Shown: positions 45,501 through 56,639 of the stretch, piece by piece
Layout of the letters: every line of letters starts with the position of its first letter
Numbering within the stretch: the first letter of the stretch is position 1
DNA from: Metridium senile
Lineage: Eukaryota; Cnidaria; Anthozoa; Actiniaria; Metridiidae
DNA: 64,000 bases
Assembly: GCA_949775045.1 (NCBI GenBank)
Contig: OX459104.1
Location: 17,490,431-17,554,430 of the forward strand
Reading direction: 5' to 3'
The notes under the pieces: generated by a model
Databases searched by the model: none
What the model saw: only the letters and a program-made list of their open reading frames with translations
Told to the model about the DNA's origin: nothing
Position numbers and translations under genes: made by a program

Positions 45501-48500
45501 TGTGTAATTATAATACTAAAGAAACGTGTAATTCAAAATCAAAAGTGTAAAAGCATATATACGTAATAGCATGTATTTAAACTAGCATACGTAATAGGTA
45601 GCACATTGCTGCCTCATAACACATGCAACAAGTACATTGTAATATATAATTGTGAATTGGCAGAATATGGCATTTAAAGTTGATAATTATCAAATGAAGA
45701 TTAAGGGTGAGGAGATTTTTGAGATAAGCATTTTTTAAATTTAGGGTAGAGTGGAAAAAAGAGTGAGCATACTTAACCAATGACTATTCATGTGGTACTG
45801 TTTCATAAAAATATAACAAATTGATAGACATTGTACGAGTTTGAGGATTTAGTGACTAATAAAATTTATTAACTCCACAATAATCAATAGAATCATGAAT
45901 ATATAAAATAGATAAATCAAGAAGAAATAAATAACATGGTATAAAAGAAAGTAAGAAAGCTGTATAAATTTATCAATGCACACAAATGTGTAAGAATGAA
46001 CAACTGGTTATATTGAAAGTTAAATATGAAATAATTAAATCTGTGTCAGTTTTTATCCAGAATATGTTTGAATGTGCCTTACATTATCAATAGAATCATG
46101 ACTATATAAAATAGATAAATCACAAATTCAACATTACATGGTATATACTCTATTCAAATATAGTATAGTTGGCCTCAGATTATTTGTTTTCATTTTGATG
46201 AATTTTTGCTCTCTCATATGGAATTGCCCATATATATTATTTTTTTTTTACGAAAAGCACGACGATAATAAGTACGGCTACCTTAAATAAAGTGTTTATT
46301 TATTTTTTGTAAAAAAATTGCCAGCTGTAGTGGTAGTGCGATGTTTAATTACCAAATAACTAAGGCTCAGCCGTGGTTTATACTCTGATAACTGCACGAT
46401 GGACAGTTGAAAACACGAGAAAATGTCAAAAAGCACGAGCTGAAAGCGAAGATTTACGGTAGGATTAATATGAAGTTATTTTATGACAAAAAGAAAACAA
46501 TTTAGCCACAAAAAGACATTTATCAAAAATAAACAACTCGAAAATGTATTTTCTATGAACTGTTTTTTGATTTGCCGTTCTAACTTGAAAAATGAACATT
46601 TTTAATTTGTCAATCATAACCTGAACATTTGAAAGCGAATCCCGAAAAGGTTAGATATTTTTGTCTATTATATTTGAAGTTCATGTGAGTTTCTGAATTA
46701 TCTAGAAATCATATTTACTTTAAATCATTATTTGTGTAAGAATATAATAGCAAAGTCATGAATTAAATCGATGTTTTCGTCTCAAAAACGTCTCGTCTTT
46801 ATTTGCTTTTCTCTCTCGAACTTCGGTAAGTTTTCTTGCAAAGTCACTGACCACAGAGAAGCGTGGTTTATACTCTGATAAACCACGGTTTTTTAACCAA
46901 TCATAGCGCGTGTTAGAATGTATCTATGTTATAAGATACTTTACAATGTTATTTTTACCATTGTACAGGCATTTTATGCATCAACGAAACAAGCACCGTG
47001 TTAACAAAACGAATATAAACGTGTATGAAGCTTCACAATTTATAACTTTGATGCTATTTAAATTCTTTTTTGACGTCATCTTATATTTTTTGATATGTTG
47101 AAGAATGGTAAATAATGAACAAAATACGAAATGTTATGATCAAGTTTCAAATACCCTACGAGCAGAGATTTCTTTCTAGTTTCAAACGACTGACGATAAT
47201 TCATTTATTGACCATTTTCGACGAACAGTATAGACATGTTGAGTGTGTTTACCTTATCAACATATAGGAGTACGGTGTTAATTCATGGCCAGGTAATTAC
47301 GCTAGTGGCAATAGAAGTTATATGTTTTATCCGTGAGACGCTTACGTCCGCCATTTTGTTTTCGAATAGAATGAGGCATTGTGGTTAATAAAATGAGGGA
47401 TTCTGGTTAAAGCACTTTATACTAATCGTTTGTGCCTTTTTTTAATTGGTCTGCCAACTTCCAACCTTTTAATAATTACCTCTATAGTCATTAAACAGTA
47501 GTTCCTCATTCTTAACAGGTCGTCAACCAAGAAAGGAGGAGCTTTCTTTGGCTCGTATGCTTGTCGACCCCTTTGAGTGTCCTTTTTTGAAGGACGCTTC
47601 GCCCTTTTTATCAATTGCTTGATAAGTTGTTTGACTTCTATAAACAGAAAAATATTGATTATTGTAAGGGAACAAAATTAATGAATGAAAATCGTGCTTT
47701 CAAAACTAACCAGGAGACATCATAGGGTTTCCGCTTGGAATGATTGACAATATTTTCCCATCGTCGTCCTTTACTACTTCCTCGGCATAAGGGGCAGAAT
47801 GGCCAAACGCATTAAACCAATATCGGAATGCCGATTTATAGCCATTGATTACTGGCGGTTTGAGCCCTTCGCATGTAAGGGAACCCATCTTCTTCCCTTT
47901 TCGTTCGCATTTTTTTTCTAAAATTCAATACAGAAACAAATTAAAAATAATTCCAATAAGTTGTTGTTTGTGGGAACCATTGTTAATAAACAAAATTGTT
48001 TCCTGTCCACAAACTGAGTTGAACGCGTCAACTCAAAATATGGACTTGTATACCATGGACTTAACTATGATGGACTATACTATGCATGTTTGAATCCACA
48101 TTTTGCGTTGTCGCGAATAAGATGGACAAGAAGTCCCGTCCACAAACTGAGTTGAACGAGTCCATAGATCGCGTCAAGTGGACTATTGTAACGTGTTTAT
48201 GTCGGCGTATACTTTTCAATTTTTATCTTGAGATGTACAGTTAGTTGCTCACTATTGGTATTTCATTTTATTGATAGTTTTATTAGCGTGAGCTACTATA
48301 TTATATTAGGGTCAGTTTTGTTGCGAGAAGCAACTGCCCGTCGGTATTATAAAAATGTCAAAATACTTCGGCATTACCGGCAAACCATTATTTTCATTAA
48401 AATAACATAATTTTAGCTAAAGCCTCATTATTGTTAATTAAGAGGTATTTATGATATAAAATATAGAAAACATATAACACTGATATAAAGAAAGAATTGT

Positions 48501-49121
48501 TGTTCGTGGAATATTTTCACTGAGCGTGTTGATAAATTGCTTACATTGAGTTTCGGCGTGCCACGCCGTCCCGACCATCAACTCATTGTTTTAAAACTAA
48601 AATTAGCTACCTCTTTAAAGATCTTAAAGTGTTTCCAGAATTGAAAGTCACTTACTTAAATACCTAGTTAAACTTTCTCTTTTTGTTCTCTGAATTACAT
48701 GCCACGCTTCTCGAATGAAGGTTTACAGTATCCCGTACAGTATATGGTCATAGTAGAGTGATCAAAGACAAAGATGTCAAAGAGCAAAGATGAAACTATT
48801 CTAAGATCTACAATCAATTAGGTTATACTTACGCAAAAAGGTCATGATTGTTACAGCCATGAACGGCTTTTTGTCTTCTCCGAAGAGGACTGCTTGATCC
48901 CCTTGCTCGGCGGCGAACTTCTCGAGATGAATGAGCCTTGTCTCGTAAAGACGCAAAGTTCGCTCATCCAAAGCTTTGCCTTGGTTTCTTGCGGCTAGAG
49001 ATTGTCCCGCGACGAGGTTTCCCGGTAAAAATGTTGATAAGTCTTCTTCCCTCCCCCCCTTTTGCTCGAAAGCAGTAACGTTTGGGCTTCGGCCTTTATA
49101 ATTAGTCTTTCGTTTCGGCAT
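39524..49121 (-). CDS. Crypton-like tyrosine recombinase, nine exons, one in-frame stop
   Basis: Exons on the minus strand: 49,121-48,833; 47,917-47,711; 47,637-47,480; 45,409-45,292; 44,860-44,789; 44,265-44,182; 43,881-43,775; 43,005-42,890; 39,641-39,524. Every junction has GT-AG and matching phase, giving 422 codons. Tyrosine recombinases cut DNA through a Tyr with R-H-R-W helpers. Box I Arg is in FLRGEEPLRLK (about residue 238), box II H-x2-R in THSIRRSAAQWAARCG (358/361), Trp in SGRW (384) and Tyr in FELYTQDARAEM (392). The N-terminal ~200 residues look like a core-binding domain. The motif set and intron-rich host-like structure fit Crypton-derived genes. Odd: exon 6 starts G-A-stop-LTLWSN; TGA at 44,260-44,258 replaces an expected sense codon, possibly CGA by CpG decay, so this copy may be dead. 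The upstream in-frame ATG at 49,184 is an alternative start. Confidence 0.8.
40504..41207 (+). CDS. Possible small membrane-protein gene nested in recombinase intron 8 (frame broken)
   Basis: ATG at 40,504 opens 123 codons with no recognised domain (FRTGFVRERHSNIKAES). A second frame, open from about 40,820 to 41,207, overlaps it and starts with a strong hydrophobic segment (AFIIITVIILLLFGTFVVLW) and a second one (VVFMIIIAFLYKL). The overlap contains two tandem GATCAAA units; a different copy number would change the frame relation. The two parts may be one damaged protein or unrelated chance ORFs. 'cgggctaccgaaggtagccgaca' upstream (about 40,318-40,341) is a hairpin. It is antisense to the recombinase gene. 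Confidence 0.3.
41864..42001. mobile_element. MITE with TAGCCTGCGTAGC ends and purine/pyrimidine core
   Basis: TAGCCTGCGTAGCTGGCCC is repeated inverted as 'gggccgagctacgcaggcta'. The core is a G-rich half then a CCCCT-rich half, which can fold into a hairpin, triplex or G-quadruplex. It lies in intron 8 of the recombinase gene. Confidence 0.75.
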
Positions 49122-49395
49122 AATTTTGTAGCATTTATAAAGTGTGTTCAGAATGTGATGGTAAAAATGTTTTAATTTATTCACGACACCTTTTTGTGAA
49201 ATGATTTACAGCTCTCTCATTGGCTATTGCTGTAGGATTCCTACTGGCGTCATGGAGCGAGTCGTACGATTACTACCGGAAAGATATTCACTCATTATTA
49301 TCCATATCCACTGGTGATGAGTAATCACGCGCTCTGATTGGTTCAACTACTACTAGACTATCAGCCAATCTACTGTGAGTATACAAGAAAACAAA

Positions 49396-49509
49396 ATGGC
49401 GGAACGTTTTGTTGAACTGAGTGTAGACAAAAATGAAATCTTTACTAGAAAATACAACTTTAAAATACAAAAAGGAACAATTGATTATATGAAAAGAAAA
49501 TACCATTGA
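49396..49509 (+). pseudogene. 37-codon ORF starting MAERFVELS, possible 5' relic of a DUF3504/Crypton-like gene
   Basis: ATG 49,396 in good context (aaaATGG) and TGA at 49,507. The start MAERFVELS resembles my recollection of N-termini of DUF3504 (Crypton-derived) proteins in invertebrates; the rest does not extend. It is divergent from the recombinase gene across a 274-bp gap that contains CCAAT/ATTGG boxes (near 49,219, 49,338 and 49,363). Could be a first exon or chance ORF. Confidence 0.3.
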
Positions 49510-50059
49510 TTTCTAAATAATGTTCCGATTATTTTTATTACATGTTCTTACACAAAAAGCTTACTGCGAATTATTTACCGATTTTTAATTATTTTGTCAT
49601 TTTTTCAGCTTGAAAATAGTTTATATTTCTCACAGTCTAGTTGATGTGGATATTATAAAAATATTTCTCACTCCATATCGTCGTACAAGAGAGAGATTAA
49701 GATTCACGTTTACGCCAAACTCCAAACGTCAAAACTAACCGATTTTTCTGTGTTTATTCTTTACCATTTGACATCTCCGCTAGAACAAGGTCCTTATGTT
49801 GCTTGTTAATACACATTTTATTCACTGAGATCTTTTGCGTAGTTATTCAAAGCTTTTAAATCAACATTAGAAAGGCCAATCACTGACGTTTGGCCTTCCC
49901 GTAAACGTGAATCATCTTTTAAATCTTTCTAATAGTTGTGGCTCAGCTCATGTATAGGACTCGTTTTAGTGGAATAATTGGTAAATATCATACTACCCAT
50001 AAACCCCTGGGTGATGTGTTCGGCAACACGAAGACCAAATATGAGTTAAATCATTCACT
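49510..50059. other. No recognised feature
   Basis: AT-rich, no supported exon. Confidence 0.4.
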
Positions 50060-50730
50060 AATAAAGTGAATCAATTTGTGACGAAAAAGGCTGTACTTGA
50101 CTATAATTAACAACTTTGTCTTTAAATAAAATAGCGAATGATGTGTGACTATTTGCGTCATTATTATATTTTTGCAGTTCTAATTAAGGCCATGATATGC
50201 AATATTCAAATGTCTATATTGGACCTCGATATTAAATCAATAATGATATTTATACAAAGCATTTTTTATGTGAAATATGTTCATATGCACTTTACAATGT
50301 GTATTAATGATAATGATATGGAATTTATATAGCGCACTTTGCATGTGAAATATGTTCAAATGCACTTTACAATGTGTATTAATGATAATGATATGGATTT
50401 ATATAGCGCACTTTCCAAGTGAAATATGTTCAAATGCGCTTTACAATGTATATTAATGATAATGATATGGAATTTATATAGTGCACTTTCCATGTGAAAT
50501 ATTTTTAAATGCGCTTTACAATGTATATTAATGATAATGATATGGAATTTATATAGCGCACTTTCTATGTGAAATATGTTCAAATGTGCTATACAATGTA
50601 TATTAATGATAATGATATGGAATTTATATAGCGCACTTTGCATGTGAAATATGTTCAAATGCGCTTTACAATGTATATTAATGATAATGATATGGAATTT
50701 ATATAGCGCTCATTCCATGTGCAATATGTT
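50060..50730. repeat. 75-bp satellite array (about six to seven units) with leader
   Basis: A leader like that at 22,600-22,930 is followed by units of 'atatggaatttatatagcgcactttccatgtgaaatatgttcaaatgc.ctttacaatgtatattaatgataatg'. It is the reverse complement of the retroposon 3' end at 21,917. ORFs here are satellite translations. Confidence 0.85.
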
Positions 50731-52100
50731 CAAATGCACTTGGAGTGGAAGCTCTATTTTTAAAACATATTAACTGGTGTTTGAGTTTTGTTATTTTCAT
50801 TCTCGTCATATTTGTTCTATTCATTTTAAATCTTCAATTTTGAATATTTGACTCTTTTGTGATATCTAGATGTACTTTCAAAGTTACAGGAGATAAGAGA
50901 ACATAAAACTATGTATAGTATTATAAATTCTTAATCAAAATAGCATAGTTACTTTATTGAAATGCAATATTCATGGGAACTAAAATAGCTCACTTCAGGT
51001 AATGAAGCTTTTAGTTTCTGCGTGCAGGAATCCAATCGCTAAAAGGTTTATTTTTGGAGAGTTCATAAATAGATCTAAGATACGATTATAAAAGGACCTG
51101 TGGACTGCCCCAAGTTGGCTAAAACAGCAGCAGCAGAAGAAGAAGACGAAGAAGAAGAAGAATTTAGAAGAAGAAGAAAAACTCGTACACAAACCAAGTA
51201 ACAACTTCTTTCAATCCCTGAACAAATAGTAAGTAGAAACTACAAGACTCGCAGATTTTTTATTTTTTTTTTATTGTTTCTTCCCAGTGGGCGTTAGTTA
51301 GTGTAGTTAATGCCGTGTGTATATTTGTTTTTGGGCTTTGTATTGGATGAACGGCTACGTCTGTCGCATCTCTTAGCCATTTGGTTTATTTTAGAGTATC
51401 AAAATGGAGATTTAGAAGTTATATTTTAGTGATATTTTAGGAAGGAAGGTAGAGTTTATCACTTATGTATACCACACAGACATTTTTTTCGCTTTCTTTA
51501 TGTTGTATGCTTAAGGGGTTAGGAACCGTAATGTATCTTTTAGTGTTTAGTGCTTTTTTTCGGTATCGTTTTAGTGAAAATTCCCCATTAGAATACCCAA
51601 TACTTTTAACCATTAGCCCCCAACCCCTACCCCCTGGGGAAAACTACGTACGTACACCCGGATGGTTATTCATCAAATCTTACACTGTTAGACTGCGTGA
51701 TAAAAAACAGATTGTACGTGCGACTTTGCTTATTTGACACAGAAGTCAACTTCTTTCAACACCAGAAAGTTTGAAACGTACGTATTCAGATATGCAAATT
51801 AGTGGTTTGGACTAAACCATATTTGGTTGTTGAGGTTAAAATTAAGATTCAAAATACAAAATTATTGCTAAATTTGGTGGCAGATTGGATATTCTATTGC
51901 TTGATATCATTTCGAGAGTTCTAAAGAATTGATGAATAAATATGGGGGGAAAGTCACCCAAAACAATTGAATATTCCTGGAGCAAGGAACAAAAGAACTG
52001 TATGGTAGTTGTACGTTCCTTCCTTCTTCTGTCATTAATCAAATTCACTAATCTACATCTTTCTCAAGAATACACACTCCCAGTTGTAAAATTATGTATA
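50731..52100. other. Gene-poor, GAA-rich microsatellite
   Basis: (GAA)n/(CAG)n near 51,125-51,178. No exon supported. Confidence 0.4.
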
Positions 52101-52200
52101 GTTTAATAAACGAGCAGGAGTGTTTTATCAGGATTTAAAACCACGAGGCAAAGCCAAGTAGTTTTAGATCTGATACAACACGATCTGCGAGTTTATTAAA
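52101..52200. repeat. 'GTGTTTTATCAGG' foldback
   Basis: 'tttaataaacgagcaggagtgttttatcag' against 'ctgatacaacacgatctgcgagtttattaaa'. Same family as 20,278 and 28,383. Confidence 0.65.
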
Positions 52201-52399
52201 CGACTTCAAAAACTCCAACCTATATTTTGTGTTTTTGTAAAAAAATACAAGGATTTATGAAAGTATATTAGAGAAATTTAAGGTTAAAGTTTATGTAAAT
52301 TAGGGTGAATCTATATCTTCAGTTAAAACACTCGTCACGGTTACGATTTTTTTGGAAAATTTATTTTAATAATATTCAAATATGTTTTTTTTTTCGCAG

Positions 52400-53925
52400 A
52401 TGTTTGATTCAAAGGTTGTCATATTGTTGTTTGGAGTTTTGGGTGTTATTGCTTGTGTCTATGGTGACGATGTTGCCATGACTACAAACGAAGACGTACA
52501 GTTGTATGTATATATATCCAATATCTTCATCGTCATCATTGCCATCATCAACATCATTATCATTATCATTATCATTATCATTATCATTATCATTATCAAT
52601 TGCCATCATTATCATTGCCATCATTATCACCATCAATCTTCATCATCATCATCAACATCATCAACATCATCAACATTACCATTATCATGGAGATAATCGT
52701 CAGCATTATCATCACCGTTATCATTATCACCATCATCATCACTATCACTACCATCATCATCATCATCATCACCACCATCATCATCATCACCATCATTATC
52801 ACCACAATCATCAGCATCATCATCACCATCATTATCACCATCACCATCACCATCATCATCTACATCATCATCACCATTATCATATGAATATATCATTATT
52901 ATATTTCAAGGCAAGACACTGCTAAAAGAGCCATCAGGATAAAATGCCGTTGCTGGATTGGATGGAGAGGATCCGAGAGCACTAAGTACAAATATTTTGG
53001 GGTCATCCGAAAATTTAAATGGTTCACGCTCAACAAGCATGGAAAATGCTCGTCGTCTTGTTCAACAAAATGTGCACGTAAGAATAATATGATTACCAAG
53101 CTAAATAGTACAAATAAAATGCTTATTTTCCAATATAAAACAGTATCAGGGAATTTTTTTTGTCGTTAATTTTGTATGATTTTGACAGCTAACTTGGTAA
53201 TAGCTAACTTGGGTTAATTATTTTGTATTGATGAAACTGCTTAGTATTCTAGAAACAAAACACTGTATACAATGTTTGTGTAACCGCAATACCTTTCGGT
53301 CGTGCATTCGCCGTTTCCTTTTTAAAATAAGTGTATGCAATAGCTAACTTGAGTTAATTATTTTGTAGCCTGGCTTCAGAAAAAAACCTTCCTGTGCAAA
53401 AAGATTGGGAAGAACTACAAGTACACCCAGAATAAGGTCGGATGTTTCAGCAAAGTTGGTGCATTTGATCTTCCAAGTAATTTGTGGGATTTTGATGGCG
53501 TTCCTAACAAGCTCTGCTGTAAAAGATATGTGAAGAACTGTTCGTCAGTGTATGGAAATGGCTACTGGTATTCGAGCAGCAAAAAGATGTGCCTAAGGAA
53601 AATTGACAACAGTATGTAATGATAATGATGAAGACGATGATGATATCGATGATGGAGATGATGATGATGAAAATGATATCGATGATGGAGATGATGATGA
53701 TGATGATGTTGATGATATTGGTGAAGGTGATAATGATAATGATAAAGACGATGATGATGACTAATGATGATGAAGATGATAATGATGATGATCAATGATG
53801 GAGGTGATGATGGTGGTGGTGGAGATATAATATTTCAATGGTGATGATGATGCTGTTGATGTTGGTAATGATGTTGTAATTAAAAATGGTGATTATTGTT
53901 GATGGAAATTATGGTGATGGTGGTA

Positions 53926-53968
<43 letters not shown>

Positions 53969-53969
53969 C

Positions 53970-54020
<51 letters not shown>

Positions 54021-54298
54021 AATAATAATAATGTTTGTAGAATAGTGAAGGAAAAACGTTTTATTATTGGTTTATTTTATGACCTACATGTATCGCCTTT
54101 GGACAACCTTTTTGAAATAGGTGTATTGCTATAATTCATTTCCATCTCTTGCCTAAATAGTACAAATGTTGTTATATATTTGCAGTCTGCATTCCAGGGA
54201 TTACTCCCAACAAGAAGAAGCCACCAGTGTGTTGTTTCTGGGGGAAAACCTACTCGTGTCTTCACCCAAAATACGCCACAAAGAGCTACTCATGCTAA
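52400..54298 (+). CDS. Secreted cysteine-rich protein, four exons, 208 residues
   Basis: Exons 52,400-52,503, 52,911-53,077, 53,369-53,611 and 54,186-54,298 join without phase conflict (TT+G, C+CC, A+TC). A polypyrimidine-cgcag acceptor lies directly before the ATG, so a 5' UTR exon is likely upstream. Residues 1-22 are a signal peptide (VVILLFGVLGVIACVYG). A short acidic pro-region ends at a dibasic site (DTAKR, about 40), then come 15 cysteines: CRC, CSSSCSTKC, single Cys, CC, and a last exon with CC and a C-terminal SYSC. Small basic Trp-containing cassettes (RCWIGWRG; PVCCFWGKTYSC) recur. Secretion, dibasic processing and disulfide richness fit an antimicrobial, venom-like or structural secreted protein; I cannot place it in a named family and assign no activity. 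No single exon is long enough to be noticed alone. Confidence 0.8.
52545..52890. repeat. (ATC/CAT)n arrays in intron 1
   Basis: Long ATCATT, CATCAT and CACCAT tracts fill most of intron 1 (52,504-52,910) of the Cys-rich gene. Poly-His and Ile-rich ORFs on both strands are translations of this. Confidence 0.92.
53618..54026. repeat. (GAT)n arrays in intron 3
   Basis: GATGAT arrays, ending in an almost pure run at 53,926-54,020, fill intron 3 (53,612-54,185). They are complementary in sequence to the intron 1 arrays. Poly-Asp ORFs here are artefacts. Confidence 0.92.
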
Positions 54299-54302
54299 AT
54301 AT

Positions 54303-54568
54303 ACTGCAACAACGGCTGAGTAGATACAACTCAGTATATTGAGTTAATCATGCATTCAGGATGACACTTTATAGTGGGTTAACCCAACTAGTAAATAGTG
54401 AGTAAAAGTGAAGTTAAACTCAATATATTTAGTACACTGTACTCAATGGCCGTCTACATTTATGTTTACTCTTAATAATGAGTTGGGTTAACTCGCTATA
54501 AAGTGTCATCCTGAATGCATGATTAACTCAATATACTGAGTTGTATCTACTCAGCCGTTTTTGCAGTG
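54303..54568. mobile_element. Palindromic MITE starting 5 bp after the stop codon
   Basis: 'actgcaacaacggctgagtagatacaac...aggatgacactttatagtgggttaaccc' is repeated inverted at 54,480-54,568 ('gggttaactcgctataaagtgtcatcct...gccgtttttgcagt'). The arms are ~85 bp. It makes up the proximal 3' UTR or flank of the Cys-rich gene. Confidence 0.82.
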
Positions 54569-55170
54569 TATGAATATTAATACCGCTCTTCGTTAAGCTG
54601 TTAAATGATAAGCATTACAACGGTAATATACTGTAATGATACAATGGTATTGATAATGATATTTATATTTTACTCTTTTATTCCGACGAAAGGCTAATTA
54701 AGCTCGAAATGTCAGTAAAGTTAAGTCAACAATTGTTTAGGGTGTTACAAGTTTCATTCTATTACTGAAAGTCAAGTTAACTCAACATTTTTTAAGATGT
54801 ACGTTACAAATTTCAATTATAAAATTTCATTCTATTTCCTAATGGCAAACTGCACGCCATGAGTCCATGAAACAGGGCATAATAACATCTAGTGAACAAC
54901 TGTTATTGTTAGATTAGGAATTCACTCAGCCATGGACCATTAACATGTTACAAGTGGGTTATATACAATAACCTAACCTACTTATAGTCACTCTGTACAT
55001 GTTTCTGCTCCCGTGACATACACAAGTGTGTACTAAAATAGTGCAATTAGACAATACATGCACATTCAATTTTGTTTCACGGAGATGAATGCAGATGAAA
55101 ATAAAATTGTTAGTAACTATTAGTTTATAGAGCGAAAATACTAGAACCATGAAACAAAATCACATTGTTA
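54569..55170. other. No recognised gene
   Basis: AT-rich; near 55,135-55,170 there is a degenerate copy of the 51-bp ankyrin-flanking repeat. Confidence 0.4.
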
Positions 55171-55373
55171 GTGTGTAATAGTTCTTATTTAGCGACTATT
55201 AGTTACTATAAAAGACAAGTAAAGTTGTAATGAGGAGTGTGGAATGTAGCTTCGGCTGCGAGAACGATTTTTGAAATAGGTGTATATAAACATCGAATAC
55301 AAAAAGAACTGACAACATGTCATTACAACTTTGCTTTATAGATAGTGTCTAAATAAGAACTATTCTTACACAT
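55171..55373. mobile_element. MITE with 'gtaatagttcttatttag' ends
   Basis: 'agtgtgtaatagttcttatttagcgactatt...gtaaagttgtaatga' pairs with 'cattacaactttgctttatagatagtgtctaaataagaactatt'. It contains an inner TA-family MITE end (cgagaacgatttttgaaatagg). Confidence 0.65.
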
Positions 55374-55619
55374 TTGAAATATTCCGTTTCATTGATATTG
55401 TGTTTGTGCACTATGGCGTGCATTCTACTAATGATAATTAATATGCATGTGTCAAACGCTACATATGACGTTTATAAATGGGTTATTGATTAATGATAAA
55501 TATCACAATAATAAATATCTTCAAAAAACAAAAACATTTACAAAGAAATATCTTGTTTATTGGAATAGTGGTAATCGCAGGCTGAAATAAGAAATATAAT
55601 CAAAGTAAACACCAACAAA
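55374..55619. other. No recognised feature
   Basis: AT-rich spacer. Confidence 0.35.
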
Positions 55620-56460
55620 GAAGCTATTTCTTCATTGCGCAGCCTAAGTCTTGATAGCATGTGATATATTCTGTTTTATTTAGTACAGCCTGTGGAAAGG
55701 CAAGTTCTTCATTGCGCAGTCTTAGCCTTGATAGCATGTGATATATTCTTTTTTATTACAAAACATATAGTGGTATACCGAGTGATATCAACTAGATAAA
55801 AAGCCTATCCTAGTCATGAATATATCATTGATATCGCACATGTGTGATATCACTCTCAACCAATCAACTTTCATAAAAAAAAATGTTCTTCAATCTGTTA
55901 TATAATAAACAGAACATTACATGTGCGCTTGGAGATATGAATTTTATCTTCTCGTGTTGAAAAGATATCCCACTCATTCGCTGCGCTCACTCGTGGGATA
56001 TCTTATCAACACTCGAAGATAAAATTCATATCTCCGTGCGCCCATGTAATATCCTCTATGTATTTAGTACAGCCTGTGGTAAGGCAAGTTCTTCATTGCG
56101 CGGCGTAAGCCTTGATAGCATATGATATATTCTTTTGTATTTAGTACAGCCTGTGGTAAGGCAATTTCTTTATTGCGCAGCCTTAGCCTTGATAGCATGT
56201 GATATATTCTTTTGTATTTAGTACAGTCTGTGGTAAGGCAAGTTCTTCATTGCGCGGCCTAAGCCTTGATAGCATATGATATATTCTTTTGTATTTAATA
56301 CAGCCTGTGGTAAGGCAAGTTATTCATTGCGCAGCCTTAGCCTTGATAGCATGTGATATATTCTTTTGTATTTAGTACAGCCTGTGGTAAGGCAAGTTCT
56401 TCATTGCGCGGCCTAAGCCTTGATAGCATATGATATATTCTTTTGTATTTAGTACAGCTT
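55620..56460. repeat. 77-bp satellite, about eight units in two blocks
   Basis: Units read 'tttagtacagcctgtggtaaggcaagttcttcattgcgcagccttagccttgatagcatgtgatatattcttttgta'. The first block (about 55,620-55,757) and the second (about 56,055-56,460) are split by an insertion. In the second block, units with 'gcgcggcctaag...gcatatg' alternate with units with 'gcgcagccttag...gcatgtg', suggesting a two-unit higher-order repeat. Confidence 0.85.
55915..56051. mobile_element. Foldback element inside the 77-bp satellite
   Basis: 'attacatgtgcgcttggagatatgaattttatcttc' pairs with 'gaagataaaattcatatctccgtgcgcccatgtaat'. An inner 'gatatcccac...gtgggatatc' pair extends the hairpin. It lies within the ~300-bp block that interrupts the satellite. 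Confidence 0.78.
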
Positions 56461-56639
56461 ACAAGTGATAAGGCAAGCTAGGAATGCAAGCATCAATAAA
56501 TAATACAAATATCACAGATTGTGTCTTTAATGTTTAACTAATTTAAATACCAACAATCAAAACAGCCTATGATAAGGCAAGAAAAGCAAATATCAAGAAA
56601 TGTACAGTTTATTTTTTTTCTGGCTCTCAATCTACTGTA

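Noticed and set aside
52506..54134. Poly-His, Ile-rich, poly-Asp ORFs between 52.5 and 54.1 kb
   Set aside because: Translations of intronic CAT/GAT arrays; the real exons are short and lie between them.
55620..56460. Regularly spaced repeats that might suggest a CRISPR array
   Set aside because: Units are contiguous satellite copies without unique spacers, and the genome is eukaryotic.
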